DNA from: Bacteroidota bacterium
GTDB taxonomy: Bacteria > Bacteroidota > Bacteroidia > NS11-12g > UBA9320
NCBI GenBank assembly: GCA_024679565.1
Contig: JAIBDD010000018.1
Span: 1 to 61,136 of the forward strand
DNA: 61,136 bases
Direction: 5' to 3'
Numbering within the stretch: the first letter of the stretch is position 1; every line of letters begins with the position of its first letter. The notes beneath the pieces were generated by a model that was given only the letters and a program-made list of their open reading frames with translations, was not told where the DNA came from and did not search any database. Shown here piece by piece: positions 1 to 8,266 of the stretch. The position numbers and the translations under genes are program-made.

Positions 1-1172
1 CCACTTTCATTTCTGTAGATTAGTCCTGCACTGTTGCTCGTTACGGCATGAGCGATTTCATGACCGCAGATATCTATGCTGGTTAATGGTGTATATGAAG
101 TGCCATTTCCATCACCGTAGGTCATTACGCTACCATTCCAAAAAGCGTTTACATAATTGCTTCTATAGTGCACATAGCCTCTAATTTTGGCTCCGTTTCC
201 ATCAAAACTATTTCGATTGAAGTTTTGCTTGAAGTAGTCGTAAGTCTTTTCCGCACCAAAGTGTGCATCTCCACCTATTTCGTCGAAATTGGCATTATAA
301 TTATTCCAATAATTATCGGTGTCTGTAAAGTCTACAGCAAGACTGTAGTTGGTGCCTTTGTTCATGTCGTACGTTTCAATACCTCCACCTCGACCTGTTT
401 CACGTAGTCGATAATTTCCTGGTGCAGTACTGTCGGTTGTAATGGGTTTAACACCACGATATTTTGTATTTGCAGATCCTTTAACGTCTACAATATGCAA
501 GAGGTCTTCGTCGGCCCATACACTTCCGGTTTCTGCATTAATGAAAATATTTTTCCTCATCAAAGGCTCTTCCGAGTTGATTTCAAATTGGTAACACAAC
601 GCCATTTCGTTATTGAAATCCAAGTTTTTTGGCACATACACCAATGCTCCTTTAGGATAATAGGTTGCCGTAGAATCTTCCTTCCAGATCTTCAACATGT
701 TTTCCTCCGACGGGAATTCCCATTTGAACGAAGAAGCGCCACTAACTTGTTTTGCGGCTTGTAATGCCGTTGATTTTTCAATAAGTATTGACGGTGAGGA
801 TAATGGAACTCTTAATCGGCCATTAAGGCTTTGAAGTATGTCGTTTTTAAAGTGGCAAACCACGTCGCTGCCAATAATTTTATGGCCGTTCAATGTGTGA
901 ATATAGCGGATGTGGGTTTCTCCGAGTAAGTCGGTAATCGTACTACGCAAAACAAAACCGTGTTGTTGGTTGAGGTCGAATGAATTTAACAGATAGGCGT
1001 TAATGCCTTTTTCCTTAATCCTATGTTGGTTAAGGTCGGTTGTATGAAAGGAAATACTGTTGTCTGCCTGTATAACGTGCAGTTGTGCAGATGAATAGTT
1101 ACATATCATCATCACAAGAGAGAACAGAGATACTCTCAATATCGCTGGTAGTGTACGTAATGCGTTTGTCAA
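1..1172 (-). CDS. Secreted M4 (thermolysin-like) metalloprotease, 3' end cut by window edge
   Basis: About 390 residues are readable on the minus strand; the C-terminal part lies outside the window. The order is a hydrophobic N-terminus ending in SSAQ (signal peptide), an FTP-like propeptide, a PepSY-like stretch, then the catalytic domain. The zinc motif HEIAH is at 48-62, followed by AVTSNSAGLIY, as is typical of thermolysins. The downstream zinc-binding Glu is not in the window. No ATG gives a full signal peptide. The TTG at 1172-1170 fits best, while the ATG pair just before ICNYSSAQ would truncate it. A TATCTTCG box close to the promoter consensus lies just upstream. Family knowledge: secreted, self-processing endopeptidase. 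A C-terminal T9SS domain is likely but unseen. Confidence 0.85.
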   Translation of the reverse strand, partial: MTNALRTLPAILRVSLFSLVMMICNYSSAQLHVIQADNSISFHTTDLNQHRIKEKGINAYLLNSFDLNQQHGFVLRSTITDLLGETHIRYIHTLNGHKIIGSDVVCHFKNDILQSLNGRLRVPLSSPSILIEKSTALQAAKQVSGASSFKWEFPSEENMLKIWKEDSTATYYPKGALVYVPKNLDFNNEMALCYQFEINSEEPLMRKNIFINAETGSVWADEDLLHIVDVKGSANTKYRGVKPITTDSTAPGNYRLRETGRGGGIETYDMNKGTNYSLAVDFTDTDNYWNNYNANFDEIGGDAHFGAEKTYDYFKQNFNRNSFDGNGAKIRGYVHYRSNYVNAFWNGSVMTYGDGNGTSYTPLTSIDICGHEIAHAVTSNSAGLIYRNES

Positions 1173-1226
1173 TTTTCTTTGAAGTATTTTCGAAGATACA
1201 AAAGCTTTAACAAAGTGGGAACTGAC

Positions 1227-1988
1227 ATGGATACATCTCTGGCTAAGAACGAAAAGCCAATAGTTGAGTTTAGGACCAATGGTTTTATTGAAAATCCTCA
1301 ATCTTCAATTGCCATGGCAACAGTAGGAGGGATGGCATTAATGTTTGTTACCATCATGATTGGTGCGCCAATTTTTGTTTCAATGGTAGGATTAATTGGT
1401 GGTATCTGTTTGGTGTATGGGTATAAGGTTGGCAAGGTAACTTACATGCTTTATTCCGATGGGATAACGCTATTAACTCGACGTTTTATACCTTATTGGA
1501 TTAGTAAAAAGGAAGGACGTAAGTCTTTTGTTTGGAAAGAGGTGAAATCGTTTAAACACGATTTTGATAAAACTAGAACGGGCCAAGAGTATGAATACAT
1601 CAAGTTGTTTCTTAAAAAATCTCCAGGGCAAATATGGATAATAAATCAACGGGATAAGTCGGGTTTTGAAACCTTTAGAGATACCTTTTTGCAGCTTGTG
1701 GCAATAGAGCGCAGCTCAAGAGATGCCTCCCCGTCTAAAGTGCCTGGCGCAAAACGGATTGGAACGGAAGAGGTAAAGACCCCTGAACCATATTTAGTCC
1801 AAAAGCCGAGTTTTTATAAAACGAGAATGGCCAAATTGTTGACGATTCTTTTCGTATTTGTCGCTATTCTTCTGATACTGATTAATATGAATCAAGGTCT
1901 TTCTACACGCAACCTATTTAGATTGGAGGTGATCATCGTTCCTGGTATAGTCTATATGATTTACCGCGTATACGTGAAAGAAGACTAG
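1227..1988 (+). CDS. Membrane protein of unknown function
   Basis: Starting at the ATG at 1227 (MDTSLAKN) gives 253 residues. An in-frame ATG at 1179 is possible but runs into the promoter region of the divergent protease, so I prefer 1227. Two hydrophobic segments lie near the N-terminus (AMATVGGMALMFVTIMIG and the next segment ending LVYGY), and two more near the C-terminus. Between them is a soluble part of about 130 residues rich in basic and aromatic residues, perhaps PH-like in character, but I cannot assign a family. No operon partner is evident: the gene upstream is divergent and the one downstream has its own promoter. Confidence 0.6.
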   Translation: MDTSLAKNEKPIVEFRTNGFIENPQSSIAMATVGGMALMFVTIMIGAPIFVSMVGLIGGICLVYGYKVGKVTYMLYSDGITLLTRRFIPYWISKKEGRKSFVWKEVKSFKHDFDKTRTGQEYEYIKLFLKKSPGQIWIINQRDKSGFETFRDTFLQLVAIERSSRDASPSKVPGAKRIGTEEVKTPEPYLVQKPSFYKTRMAKLLTILFVFVAILLILINMNQGLSTRNLFRLEVIIVPGIVYMIYRVYVKED

Positions 1989-2191
1989 CGGGTAAGTGAT
2001 GAACTCACCTGTTTGTAGCAGTAAGAAAAGCAGACATAGCAAAAAGCACAACTAAGTCGTTAATTGTAATATGGCAAACGTGAGGTGCAGGCTATTTAAG
2101 CTTGACGCAATTTGTATTTACGAGTGAGGTAAAGTGTGAGTAGTAGTAGCATGTTAATAATTATCCAAAAATTGGCGAAATCGGGTTTCGC

Positions 2192-2222
2192 TTGTAGTAG
2201 TCTTTCAGATATAGCAAATTTG
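2192..2222 (+). promoter_or_regulatory. Bacteroidota-type promoter for the YdeI-like gene
   Basis: TTG at 2192-2194 is followed after 20 bases by CAAATTTG at 2215-2222, one base off TAnnTTTG. The box ends 8 bases before the ATG at 2231, giving an extremely short leader. The rest of the 1989-2230 gap shows only a degenerate open frame on the minus strand. Confidence 0.5.
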
Positions 2223-2230
2223 TCTGAGAA

Positions 2231-2758
2231 ATGAAAGAGAGAAAACAGGACAGCTTTGTGTCAAGTTTATTTTCAAAGAGTGGCGATGTGTGGAGCGTGG
2301 GTGTGGAAGTGCCCATGGAAGTTTCCATGAAATACAAGGGCTCAGGCGATAAAAGAGTGGTTTGTACTTTGAATAATCAAGAAACATATCAATGTGCTTT
2401 GATGCCTGCGGGCGACGATAGATATTTTATCAATGTAAATGCTCAATTACAGAAAAAACTACGTTTAGCAGTGGGAGATGAAGTGCATGTTACGATTGTG
2501 CCAGACGATAGTAAATATGGATTACCCATGCCTGAAGAGTTACAAGCCATTTTTGATTTAGATCATGCGGGCAACGCCGTTTTCCATGCATTAACACCAG
2601 GTAAGCAGCGCACTTTGTTACATTTAGTTGGAAAGCCTAAATCAAGTGAGATTCGAATAAAGAAGGCCATGGTCGTTGTTGATTACCTTAAAGAAGTAAG
2701 CGGTAAACTCGATTTCAAACAATTGAATGAAGCGTTTAAACAGGCTAATAATAAATAA
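2231..2758 (+). CDS. YdeI/OmpD-associated family protein with DUF1905 domain
   Basis: 175 residues. Residues ~23-95 read as a DUF1905 beta-barrel domain (VEVPMEVSMKYKGSG, then FINVNAQLQKKL and VGDEVHVTIVPDD). The C-terminal ~60 residues match the YdeI/OmdA module (PGKQRTLLHLVGKPKSSEIR). Family members are small cytoplasmic proteins annotated as bacteriocin-protection or OmpD-associated, but their biochemical role is not established. The gene is monocistronic and ends 2 bases before the convergent AraC-type gene. Confidence 0.75.
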   Translation: MKERKQDSFVSSLFSKSGDVWSVGVEVPMEVSMKYKGSGDKRVVCTLNNQETYQCALMPAGDDRYFINVNAQLQKKLRLAVGDEVHVTIVPDDSKYGLPMPEELQAIFDLDHAGNAVFHALTPGKQRTLLHLVGKPKSSEIRIKKAMVVVDYLKEVSGKLDFKQLNEAFKQANNK

Positions 2759-2760
2759 GG

Positions 2761-3639
2761 TCAGGTATTAGCAAGCATAAACTTCTTAGGCGTGTTGCCG
2801 AATTTTTTTCGAAACGCTTCAATAAAATGACTTGAGCTGGTGTAGCCAATCTTATCTGCAATTTCAGCAACCTGCCACTGACCTTCGGCCAATAATTTCT
2901 TTGATAAGTTTAATCGATATTCTTGAAGGTATTTAAAGGGGGGTAGGCCATATACATTTTTGAAACCAACTTTTAAGTTGTATTCGTTCATGCCAATTTG
3001 TTTGGCAAGTTCAGGAAGACTCGGGGGGCTATCCAGGTTGTCAATAAGTATGTTACGCGCATTCTTAATTCTTTCGACATTGTCTTTTTCCTTTAAAAAA
3101 GGACAGGCCTCATACAACTGACTTTCTTCAACATCGTATGTGAAGCTCAATAATTCAAGCACCTTAGACCTGTAAAAAACCGATTTTAATAGATTTGGTT
3201 CGAGGCTTGGATTTAAGATGCTATCCAATACCAAATCGGTGGCAAAATTGATATCCTTTACGGAATACTCACGAACACCAAATCCTTCAAAACCCAATTG
3301 TACCAGACTCTTGCGATCATCAATCAATATTTGATGCACATCTTGTGGTGGTAAAGAAACATAAACTAGTTTGCACGATTGCGCATGAATAATCAAATCA
3401 AGTGTTTTGCTTTGGTCGTATATCGTAAAGTATGACCCTTCTGGTAATGGTCGTTGATAATGTTCGGAAAACTGAAAAATGGGGTTCCCTTGTTTGCAGA
3501 AAAACAAATGAACGTGATGATTCCCAAGTTTGGTTTCGTAATTCAAAGGTTTCTGATTACAATCAAACGAAATCATTTTTGCGTGTGAGGAATTCAACCT
3601 TTCTACGATGCCACTTTTATCGATATTGTTGTTTGTCAT
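2761..3639 (-). CDS. AraC-family transcriptional regulator
   Basis: 292 residues. The last ~100 carry the two helix-turn-helix motifs of AraC/XylS proteins (LPELAKQIGMNEYNLKVGFK, then VAEIADKIGYTSSSHFIEAF and FGNTPKKF). The N-terminal ~180 residues are a ligand or sensing domain without a recognisable cupin signature. It is divergently transcribed from the HmuY/TonB-receptor operon, with 163 bases between start codons. That arrangement is typical of PchR-like AraC regulators controlling siderophore or heme uptake. Inference: it regulates the adjacent operon and may respond to the imported compound. Confidence 0.85.
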   Translation of the reverse strand: MTNNNIDKSGIVERLNSSHAKMISFDCNQKPLNYETKLGNHHVHLFFCKQGNPIFQFSEHYQRPLPEGSYFTIYDQSKTLDLIIHAQSCKLVYVSLPPQDVHQILIDDRKSLVQLGFEGFGVREYSVKDINFATDLVLDSILNPSLEPNLLKSVFYRSKVLELLSFTYDVEESQLYEACPFLKEKDNVERIKNARNILIDNLDSPPSLPELAKQIGMNEYNLKVGFKNVYGLPPFKYLQEYRLNLSKKLLAEGQWQVAEIADKIGYTSSSHFIEAFRKKFGNTPKKFMLANT

Positions 3640-3802
3640 ATTTGAATCTGTTTTTTGTCATCCCTTGATAACACTAACGTAAACGGTAATTGTTAAATCG
3701 TATTTATTTCAACTTTTAGCGATATTATTTTTCCATTCGGCGACAAAAATAACTATTTAATGCGGGCACATTTGCACCACAAATTCAAATTATAGTAAAC
3801 AG

Positions 3803-5032
3803 ATGAAACGCATTTACGCAGCAGCACTTATTACATTAATGGGCTTTGGCTTAGTCTCAGCTCAAGAGTATACAGATACAGCCATGACCAATGGAAACTC
3901 ACAAGATGTTTATCTACATTTAAATTCGATGACTAAAACAAGTGTCGAAAGAGACAATTGGGATTTGGCATTTGAGACATCAGGAACAACAGCTTCTGTT
4001 TTAATCAATGGTCAAAAAGGCATGAGGCTTTTTACATCACCTTATCTAATCGCTGATTGGGCAACATTTGATACTGCGGGAATGGCCACTTGGGTTGAGT
4101 ATTTAAACTCAACTTCTTCTTGGTCGAACGGAGCATTTAACCAACAGCTTGAGCAAGGCAATGATTTTGATCTTGGATGGGGAAAATATAACGTGCAAAA
4201 CCACATCATCACCGGTGACAGTGTTTTCTTACTGCAACTAGAAGACGGTTCGTACAAAAAGATTTATGTAAACGACCTTAATGCCGGTACCTATACTTTT
4301 ACGTATGCCAACATCGATGGCACGAGTGAAATGAAAAAGGAGGTTACCAAAAACGACATGGGTGATCAAAACTTCGGTTATTATTCCATAGTTGATGAGA
4401 AAGTGGTTACAAGAGAGCCTGCAACAACGGATTGGGATTTAGTCTTTACTGAATTTGTTACCCCTATTCCTACAGGTCCTGGAACATTTCAAAACTACCC
4501 TGTTACTGGAATTAAAATAAATAAAGGTGTTGAGGTTGCACAACGTGATGGTATAGCGGTTACGAGTGACGACACAACAGGTTTAAACTGGAACATGAAT
4601 ATCACCGAGATAGGTTCGGATTGGAAAAGATTCAACAGAGCGGAAATGAAATATGAGTATGAGAAAGACAGAACGTATTTTGTTAAGCTTGATGGTGGAT
4701 CTGTTTGGAAAATATACTTCACCAAGTACGAGGGTGGCCCAGCAGGGAATTTCTACTATACGCTAGAAAAAATTGAGACAGGTGCAAGCGTTGAAAACTT
4801 GGTTGCTTCTTCTATTTCGGTTTACCCAAATCCAAGTGCAAATCAAACGGTTACTATTGAGTTAACAGCCGGCAACACATTGAAACACGTTAGCGTATTC
4901 AATCAAACCATGCAGTTGGTGCAGTCACAAAGTGATGCAACTATCAATACAGCTAACTTACAAGCAGGAATGTACTTTGTCGCTATCGAAACGGTTCAGG
5001 GTTCTGCTGTGAAAAGACTTATAATCAAATAG
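3803..5032 (+). CDS. HmuY-like heme-binding protein carrying a T9SS sorting domain
   Basis: 409 residues: signal peptide (residues 1-20, ending VSAQ), an HmuY-like domain with the family's paired WDLAF (~residue 54) and WDLVF (~residue 214) motifs, and a C-terminal T9SS type A domain from ~335 (VYPNPSANQ ... GMYFVAIET ... KRLIIK). HmuY proteins are usually outer-membrane lipoproteins that capture heme and pass it to HmuR. This copy has no lipobox and is instead routed through T9SS, so it would be surface-attached or released. First gene of a probable operon with the receptor 4 bases downstream. The ligand (heme) is inferred from family; coordinating residues were not assigned. Confidence 0.8.
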   Translation: MKRIYAAALITLMGFGLVSAQEYTDTAMTNGNSQDVYLHLNSMTKTSVERDNWDLAFETSGTTASVLINGQKGMRLFTSPYLIADWATFDTAGMATWVEYLNSTSSWSNGAFNQQLEQGNDFDLGWGKYNVQNHIITGDSVFLLQLEDGSYKKIYVNDLNAGTYTFTYANIDGTSEMKKEVTKNDMGDQNFGYYSIVDEKVVTREPATTDWDLVFTEFVTPIPTGPGTFQNYPVTGIKINKGVEVAQRDGIAVTSDDTTGLNWNMNITEIGSDWKRFNRAEMKYEYEKDRTYFVKLDGGSVWKIYFTKYEGGPAGNFYYTLEKIETGASVENLVASSISVYPNPSANQTVTIELTAGNTLKHVSVFNQTMQLVQSQSDATINTANLQAGMYFVAIETVQGSAVKRLIIK

Positions 5033-5036
5033 ATCA

Positions 5037-7262
5037 TTGCGGTTCGCAATTTTCATTTTCTTTCAACTGGTTCTGTGCACGGTTACTGTGGCACAGAATC
5101 AGTTGCGTTTGGAGATTTCTTCGTCTAGAGATAAAGAAGTTGGTGCGTATGCAGAAGTGCTCGTGTCAAAAACAAAATCATTTACACCCAACGATGTTAT
5201 TACATATGCAGCTGCCAATGAATTTGGCATAGCCAATTTGACCTTACAAAATGGACTGTTCTATGCAAAAGTGGTAGCTGTTGGATACCAAGATCTGATT
5301 CAAGAAATCAGGGTTAATGCTTCTTCAACCTATCCTCTCTTTATTGAACCAACAGACGAGATGTTGGGGCAAACTGTTGTGACTGTTCAATCGCGACCTC
5401 AATCTTCTACAAAGTCGGTAGAGAAAGTATTGGTGTTGTCCAAAAAGGAGCTTGACAGTCGGTCGGTCTTTAATTTAAAGGATGCGCTTACGCAGCAAAT
5501 GAATGTCCAAATAAGCAACGACAACTCAACTGGAAGTTCGGTGAGTTTAATGGGTGTTTCTGGGCAGAATGTAAAAATATTAATTGATGGCGTACCTGTA
5601 ATTGGTCGTCTTGATGGTAACATTGACTTGTCGCAAATCAACATCAACGACATTGAGCGTATTGAAGTGATTGAAGGACCTGTTTCTACCGCTTACGGAA
5701 GTAATGCCTTGGCAGGTGTTATTAACGTTATCACAAAGAAAAAGACCTCTACCAGTGGAGAGCTTACACTCGATGGTTACCACGAGACGAACGGTCAAGA
5801 CAATATCTCCTTGGTGGCCGGAAAACAGATAAAGAAGTACAACCTAAGAGTTGGTGGTAGTCGTAACTTTTTCGGTGGATGGAATCCGACAGATGGGGGG
5901 CGATATGATTTGTGGAAACCAAAAGAGCAATACAATGGCAGATTTCAGATCAGCCGTAATGGGACAAAAACACAACTATTGATTAAGTCGGAGTTTTTTA
6001 CGGAACTGTTATTGAATAAAGGCCGTCCATTACCATCTTACTTTGAAACGGCATTTGATGAGGAGTTTTATACCAAAAGGTTTGATCAAAAAATTCAACT
6101 TACGCGTCAATTGGACAGTAATCGGACCTTTTCTGGTTATTTGGCATACAACCATTACAGTAGGGTAAGAAACAAGTTTTTTAAAGACTTGGTTACGCTT
6201 CAGTCTCGCCAGGTATTGACAGATGGAGGTGACGACACAACAGCATTTAATGCCATCATGGCTCGAGGTACTTACAATTACTTTGCTCCTAAAAAGCCGT
6301 TTAGCTTCCAACTTGGTTATGATGTGATCAGCCAAACAGGGATTGGCTCACGCATAGAAACGGGCACTCAGACGATATCGGACTTTGCGGTTTTTATGAC
6401 CTCTGAAATTACGATAAAGAAGAAAATAACACTTAAGCCAGGTGTGCGGTTGGCGTACAATACGAGTTACGATGCACCCATCGCTCCAACACTTTCGGCA
6501 CGATATAAACACAAAGACTACGTGTATCGCGTAAGTTATGGTCGTGGATTTAGAGCCCCTGATTTAAAAGAGTTGTATTTGTCGTTTGTTGATGTGAACC
6601 ACAATGTGATTGGCAATAAAGATTTGCAAGCCGAAAGGTCGCACAACTTTCAAGCCTCTGCAACAGGATTTCATAAACTGAAAGGATTGCTCATAAGACC
6701 TTCAGCCTCGGTTTTTTATAATGATATAACGGATAAAATTACGTTGGCTGGGATCCAAGGAATAGAATATACCTATGTGAATCTCGATAAATTTAGAAGT
6801 ACGGGAGGGAATGTGCGACTGGGTATAGCTGGAAACAAAACTAAAGTGAACATGGGTTATTCAACAACCTTTGTGACGTCCTATTCTAATAGCAGCGATG
6901 GGCGAGAGAGCTCATTTTCGTATAGTGAGTTTAATGGCAACATATCAAGAACTGTAGGGCACTATACGTTCAATTACTTCGTGAAATATAACGGCCCTAG
7001 AACCGTGTTTAACATTAATTTAGAAAATGGAGAAGTCACAGAGAGTCGTATCAATCATTACGTATTAAGCGATTTCCAAATGGGACGGAGCTTGGCTAAA
7101 AAACGTGTTCAGTTAAATGTTGGGGTTAAGAATGTATTTAATGTTCAAAACGTCAACAACGAGTTACAAACGGGCAGTGTACATACATCTGCACCTGCTG
7201 ATTTAGCCGTTGGAACTGGCAGAAGTTATTTTATTAAATCCATCATCAGACTAACAAAATGA
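5037..7262 (+). CDS. TonB-dependent outer-membrane receptor (HmuR-like)
   Basis: 741 residues, starting at a TTG codon 4 bases after the hmuY-like stop. A signal peptide (ending TVAQ) is followed by a carboxypeptidase-D-like regulatory domain, the plug domain (~residues 125-235, with LIDGVPVIGRLDG and IERIEVIEGP...AYGSNALAGVINVIT) and a 22-strand-type barrel. The late signature YGRGFRAPDLKELY is typical of heme and siderophore receptors. Substrate is inferred from the flanking HmuY-like genes: heme or an iron complex imported with TonB energy. Its stop overlaps the start of the next gene (ATGA). Confidence 0.9.
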   Translation: MRFAIFIFFQLVLCTVTVAQNQLRLEISSSRDKEVGAYAEVLVSKTKSFTPNDVITYAAANEFGIANLTLQNGLFYAKVVAVGYQDLIQEIRVNASSTYPLFIEPTDEMLGQTVVTVQSRPQSSTKSVEKVLVLSKKELDSRSVFNLKDALTQQMNVQISNDNSTGSSVSLMGVSGQNVKILIDGVPVIGRLDGNIDLSQININDIERIEVIEGPVSTAYGSNALAGVINVITKKKTSTSGELTLDGYHETNGQDNISLVAGKQIKKYNLRVGGSRNFFGGWNPTDGGRYDLWKPKEQYNGRFQISRNGTKTQLLIKSEFFTELLLNKGRPLPSYFETAFDEEFYTKRFDQKIQLTRQLDSNRTFSGYLAYNHYSRVRNKFFKDLVTLQSRQVLTDGGDDTTAFNAIMARGTYNYFAPKKPFSFQLGYDVISQTGIGSRIETGTQTISDFAVFMTSEITIKKKITLKPGVRLAYNTSYDAPIAPTLSARYKHKDYVYRVSYGRGFRAPDLKELYLSFVDVNHNVIGNKDLQAERSHNFQASATGFHKLKGLLIRPSASVFYNDITDKITLAGIQGIEYTYVNLDKFRSTGGNVRLGIAGNKTKVNMGYSTTFVTSYSNSSDGRESSFSYSEFNGNISRTVGHYTFNYFVKYNGPRTVFNINLENGEVTESRINHYVLSDFQMGRSLAKKRVQLNVGVKNVFNVQNVNNELQTGSVHTSAPADLAVGTGRSYFIKSIIRLTK

Positions 7263-8218
7263 GAGTAGTATTAGCAGCTTTTCTTGGAATAATACTTCTG
7301 ACCGGTTGTTTTGAAAAAGATGAACCGATTCAACCATTTCCAAGAGGTGAGGTGGAAGGTATTTCGTTGGAAGTGGGACCAAAATATACACATCAGCTGT
7401 ACTACAGTTTTGCCCAAAACCAAGTGGTGAAAAGCAATGACCGTGATGCATGGGATTTGGCATTTTCATGCGAGGCCGGCAACAATACGGTATACATGAA
7501 CACAGGCAATAGCATGTATGGGGCTATTACAGATAAAAACATGATATCTGAAGTAAATGACACTTCAGGGTTAACGTTTAAATGGGATTGGAGCAATGGT
7601 AAAGACGATAGTACGGTTTTGTATGATTGGGAAAATCATGGAAAAGTGGCAGTACTTGATTTGGGTTATACCATCGATAATCAACACCGTGGGTATGCAA
7701 AAGTCAAGTTCAGTGTGCAAAACGATAGTCTTTTGATTACTTATGGCATGATCGGTCAGCGATTTGAACGGTCGGCAATACTCGGTAAAGACAACTTTTA
7801 CAACCGGGTTTATTTCTCTTTTTCATCAGATTCAAAAGTGGATATTGAGCCGGTAAAGACGGCGTATGATTTAATTTTCCGTCAGTACATTTATTATTTC
7901 GAGGTTGAAGATTTACCGTACAGCGTTGTTGGGGCGTTATCCAATCCCACTAATACGGATGTCATGGCCATTAGTGATAAAGACTTTGCCGACATTACTA
8001 TAGATGATACGTTAAGCTATTCATTTAGTGAGCAGCAAGATGTTATTGGTTATGATTGGAAAGAATTCAATATCGACGAAGGTGTTTATGTTGTTTATCC
8101 GGATAAGAACTTCATCATTCGCACAGCGCTCGGTTTCTATTATAAATTTCATTTTGTTGATTTCTACAATACGTCTGGAGAACGTGGCTACCCCAAGGTA
8201 GAGTTTAAGTTGTTGTAA
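7259..8218 (+). CDS. HmuY-family lipoprotein
   Basis: 319 residues, translationally coupled to the receptor by an ATGA overlap. Lipoprotein signal with lipobox LLTGC (Cys17), so probably anchored in the outer membrane. It shares the HmuY family features of its neighbour, including DAWDLAF (~residue 62) and TAYDLIF (~residue 200), but lacks a T9SS tail. The operon therefore encodes two HmuY-like proteins with different anchoring: one T9SS-secreted, one lipidated. Inference: a relay in which the secreted protein captures ligand and the lipoprotein hands it to the receptor. Confidence 0.8.
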   Translation: MRVVLAAFLGIILLTGCFEKDEPIQPFPRGEVEGISLEVGPKYTHQLYYSFAQNQVVKSNDRDAWDLAFSCEAGNNTVYMNTGNSMYGAITDKNMISEVNDTSGLTFKWDWSNGKDDSTVLYDWENHGKVAVLDLGYTIDNQHRGYAKVKFSVQNDSLLITYGMIGQRFERSAILGKDNFYNRVYFSFSSDSKVDIEPVKTAYDLIFRQYIYYFEVEDLPYSVVGALSNPTNTDVMAISDKDFADITIDDTLSYSFSEQQDVIGYDWKEFNIDEGVYVVYPDKNFIIRTALGFYYKFHFVDFYNTSGERGYPKVEFKLL

Positions 8219-8266
8219 ACAGCTATTTCGTTTTTTTATTCCCGACATCTTCCTTAACCTTGAAGC

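Noticed and set aside
2096..2255. Minus-strand open frame ending in a membrane-like segment (FWIIINMLLLLTLYLTRKYK)
   Set aside because: No start codon before the membrane part and it overlaps the start of the YdeI-like gene. It may be a remnant, but the evidence is too thin.
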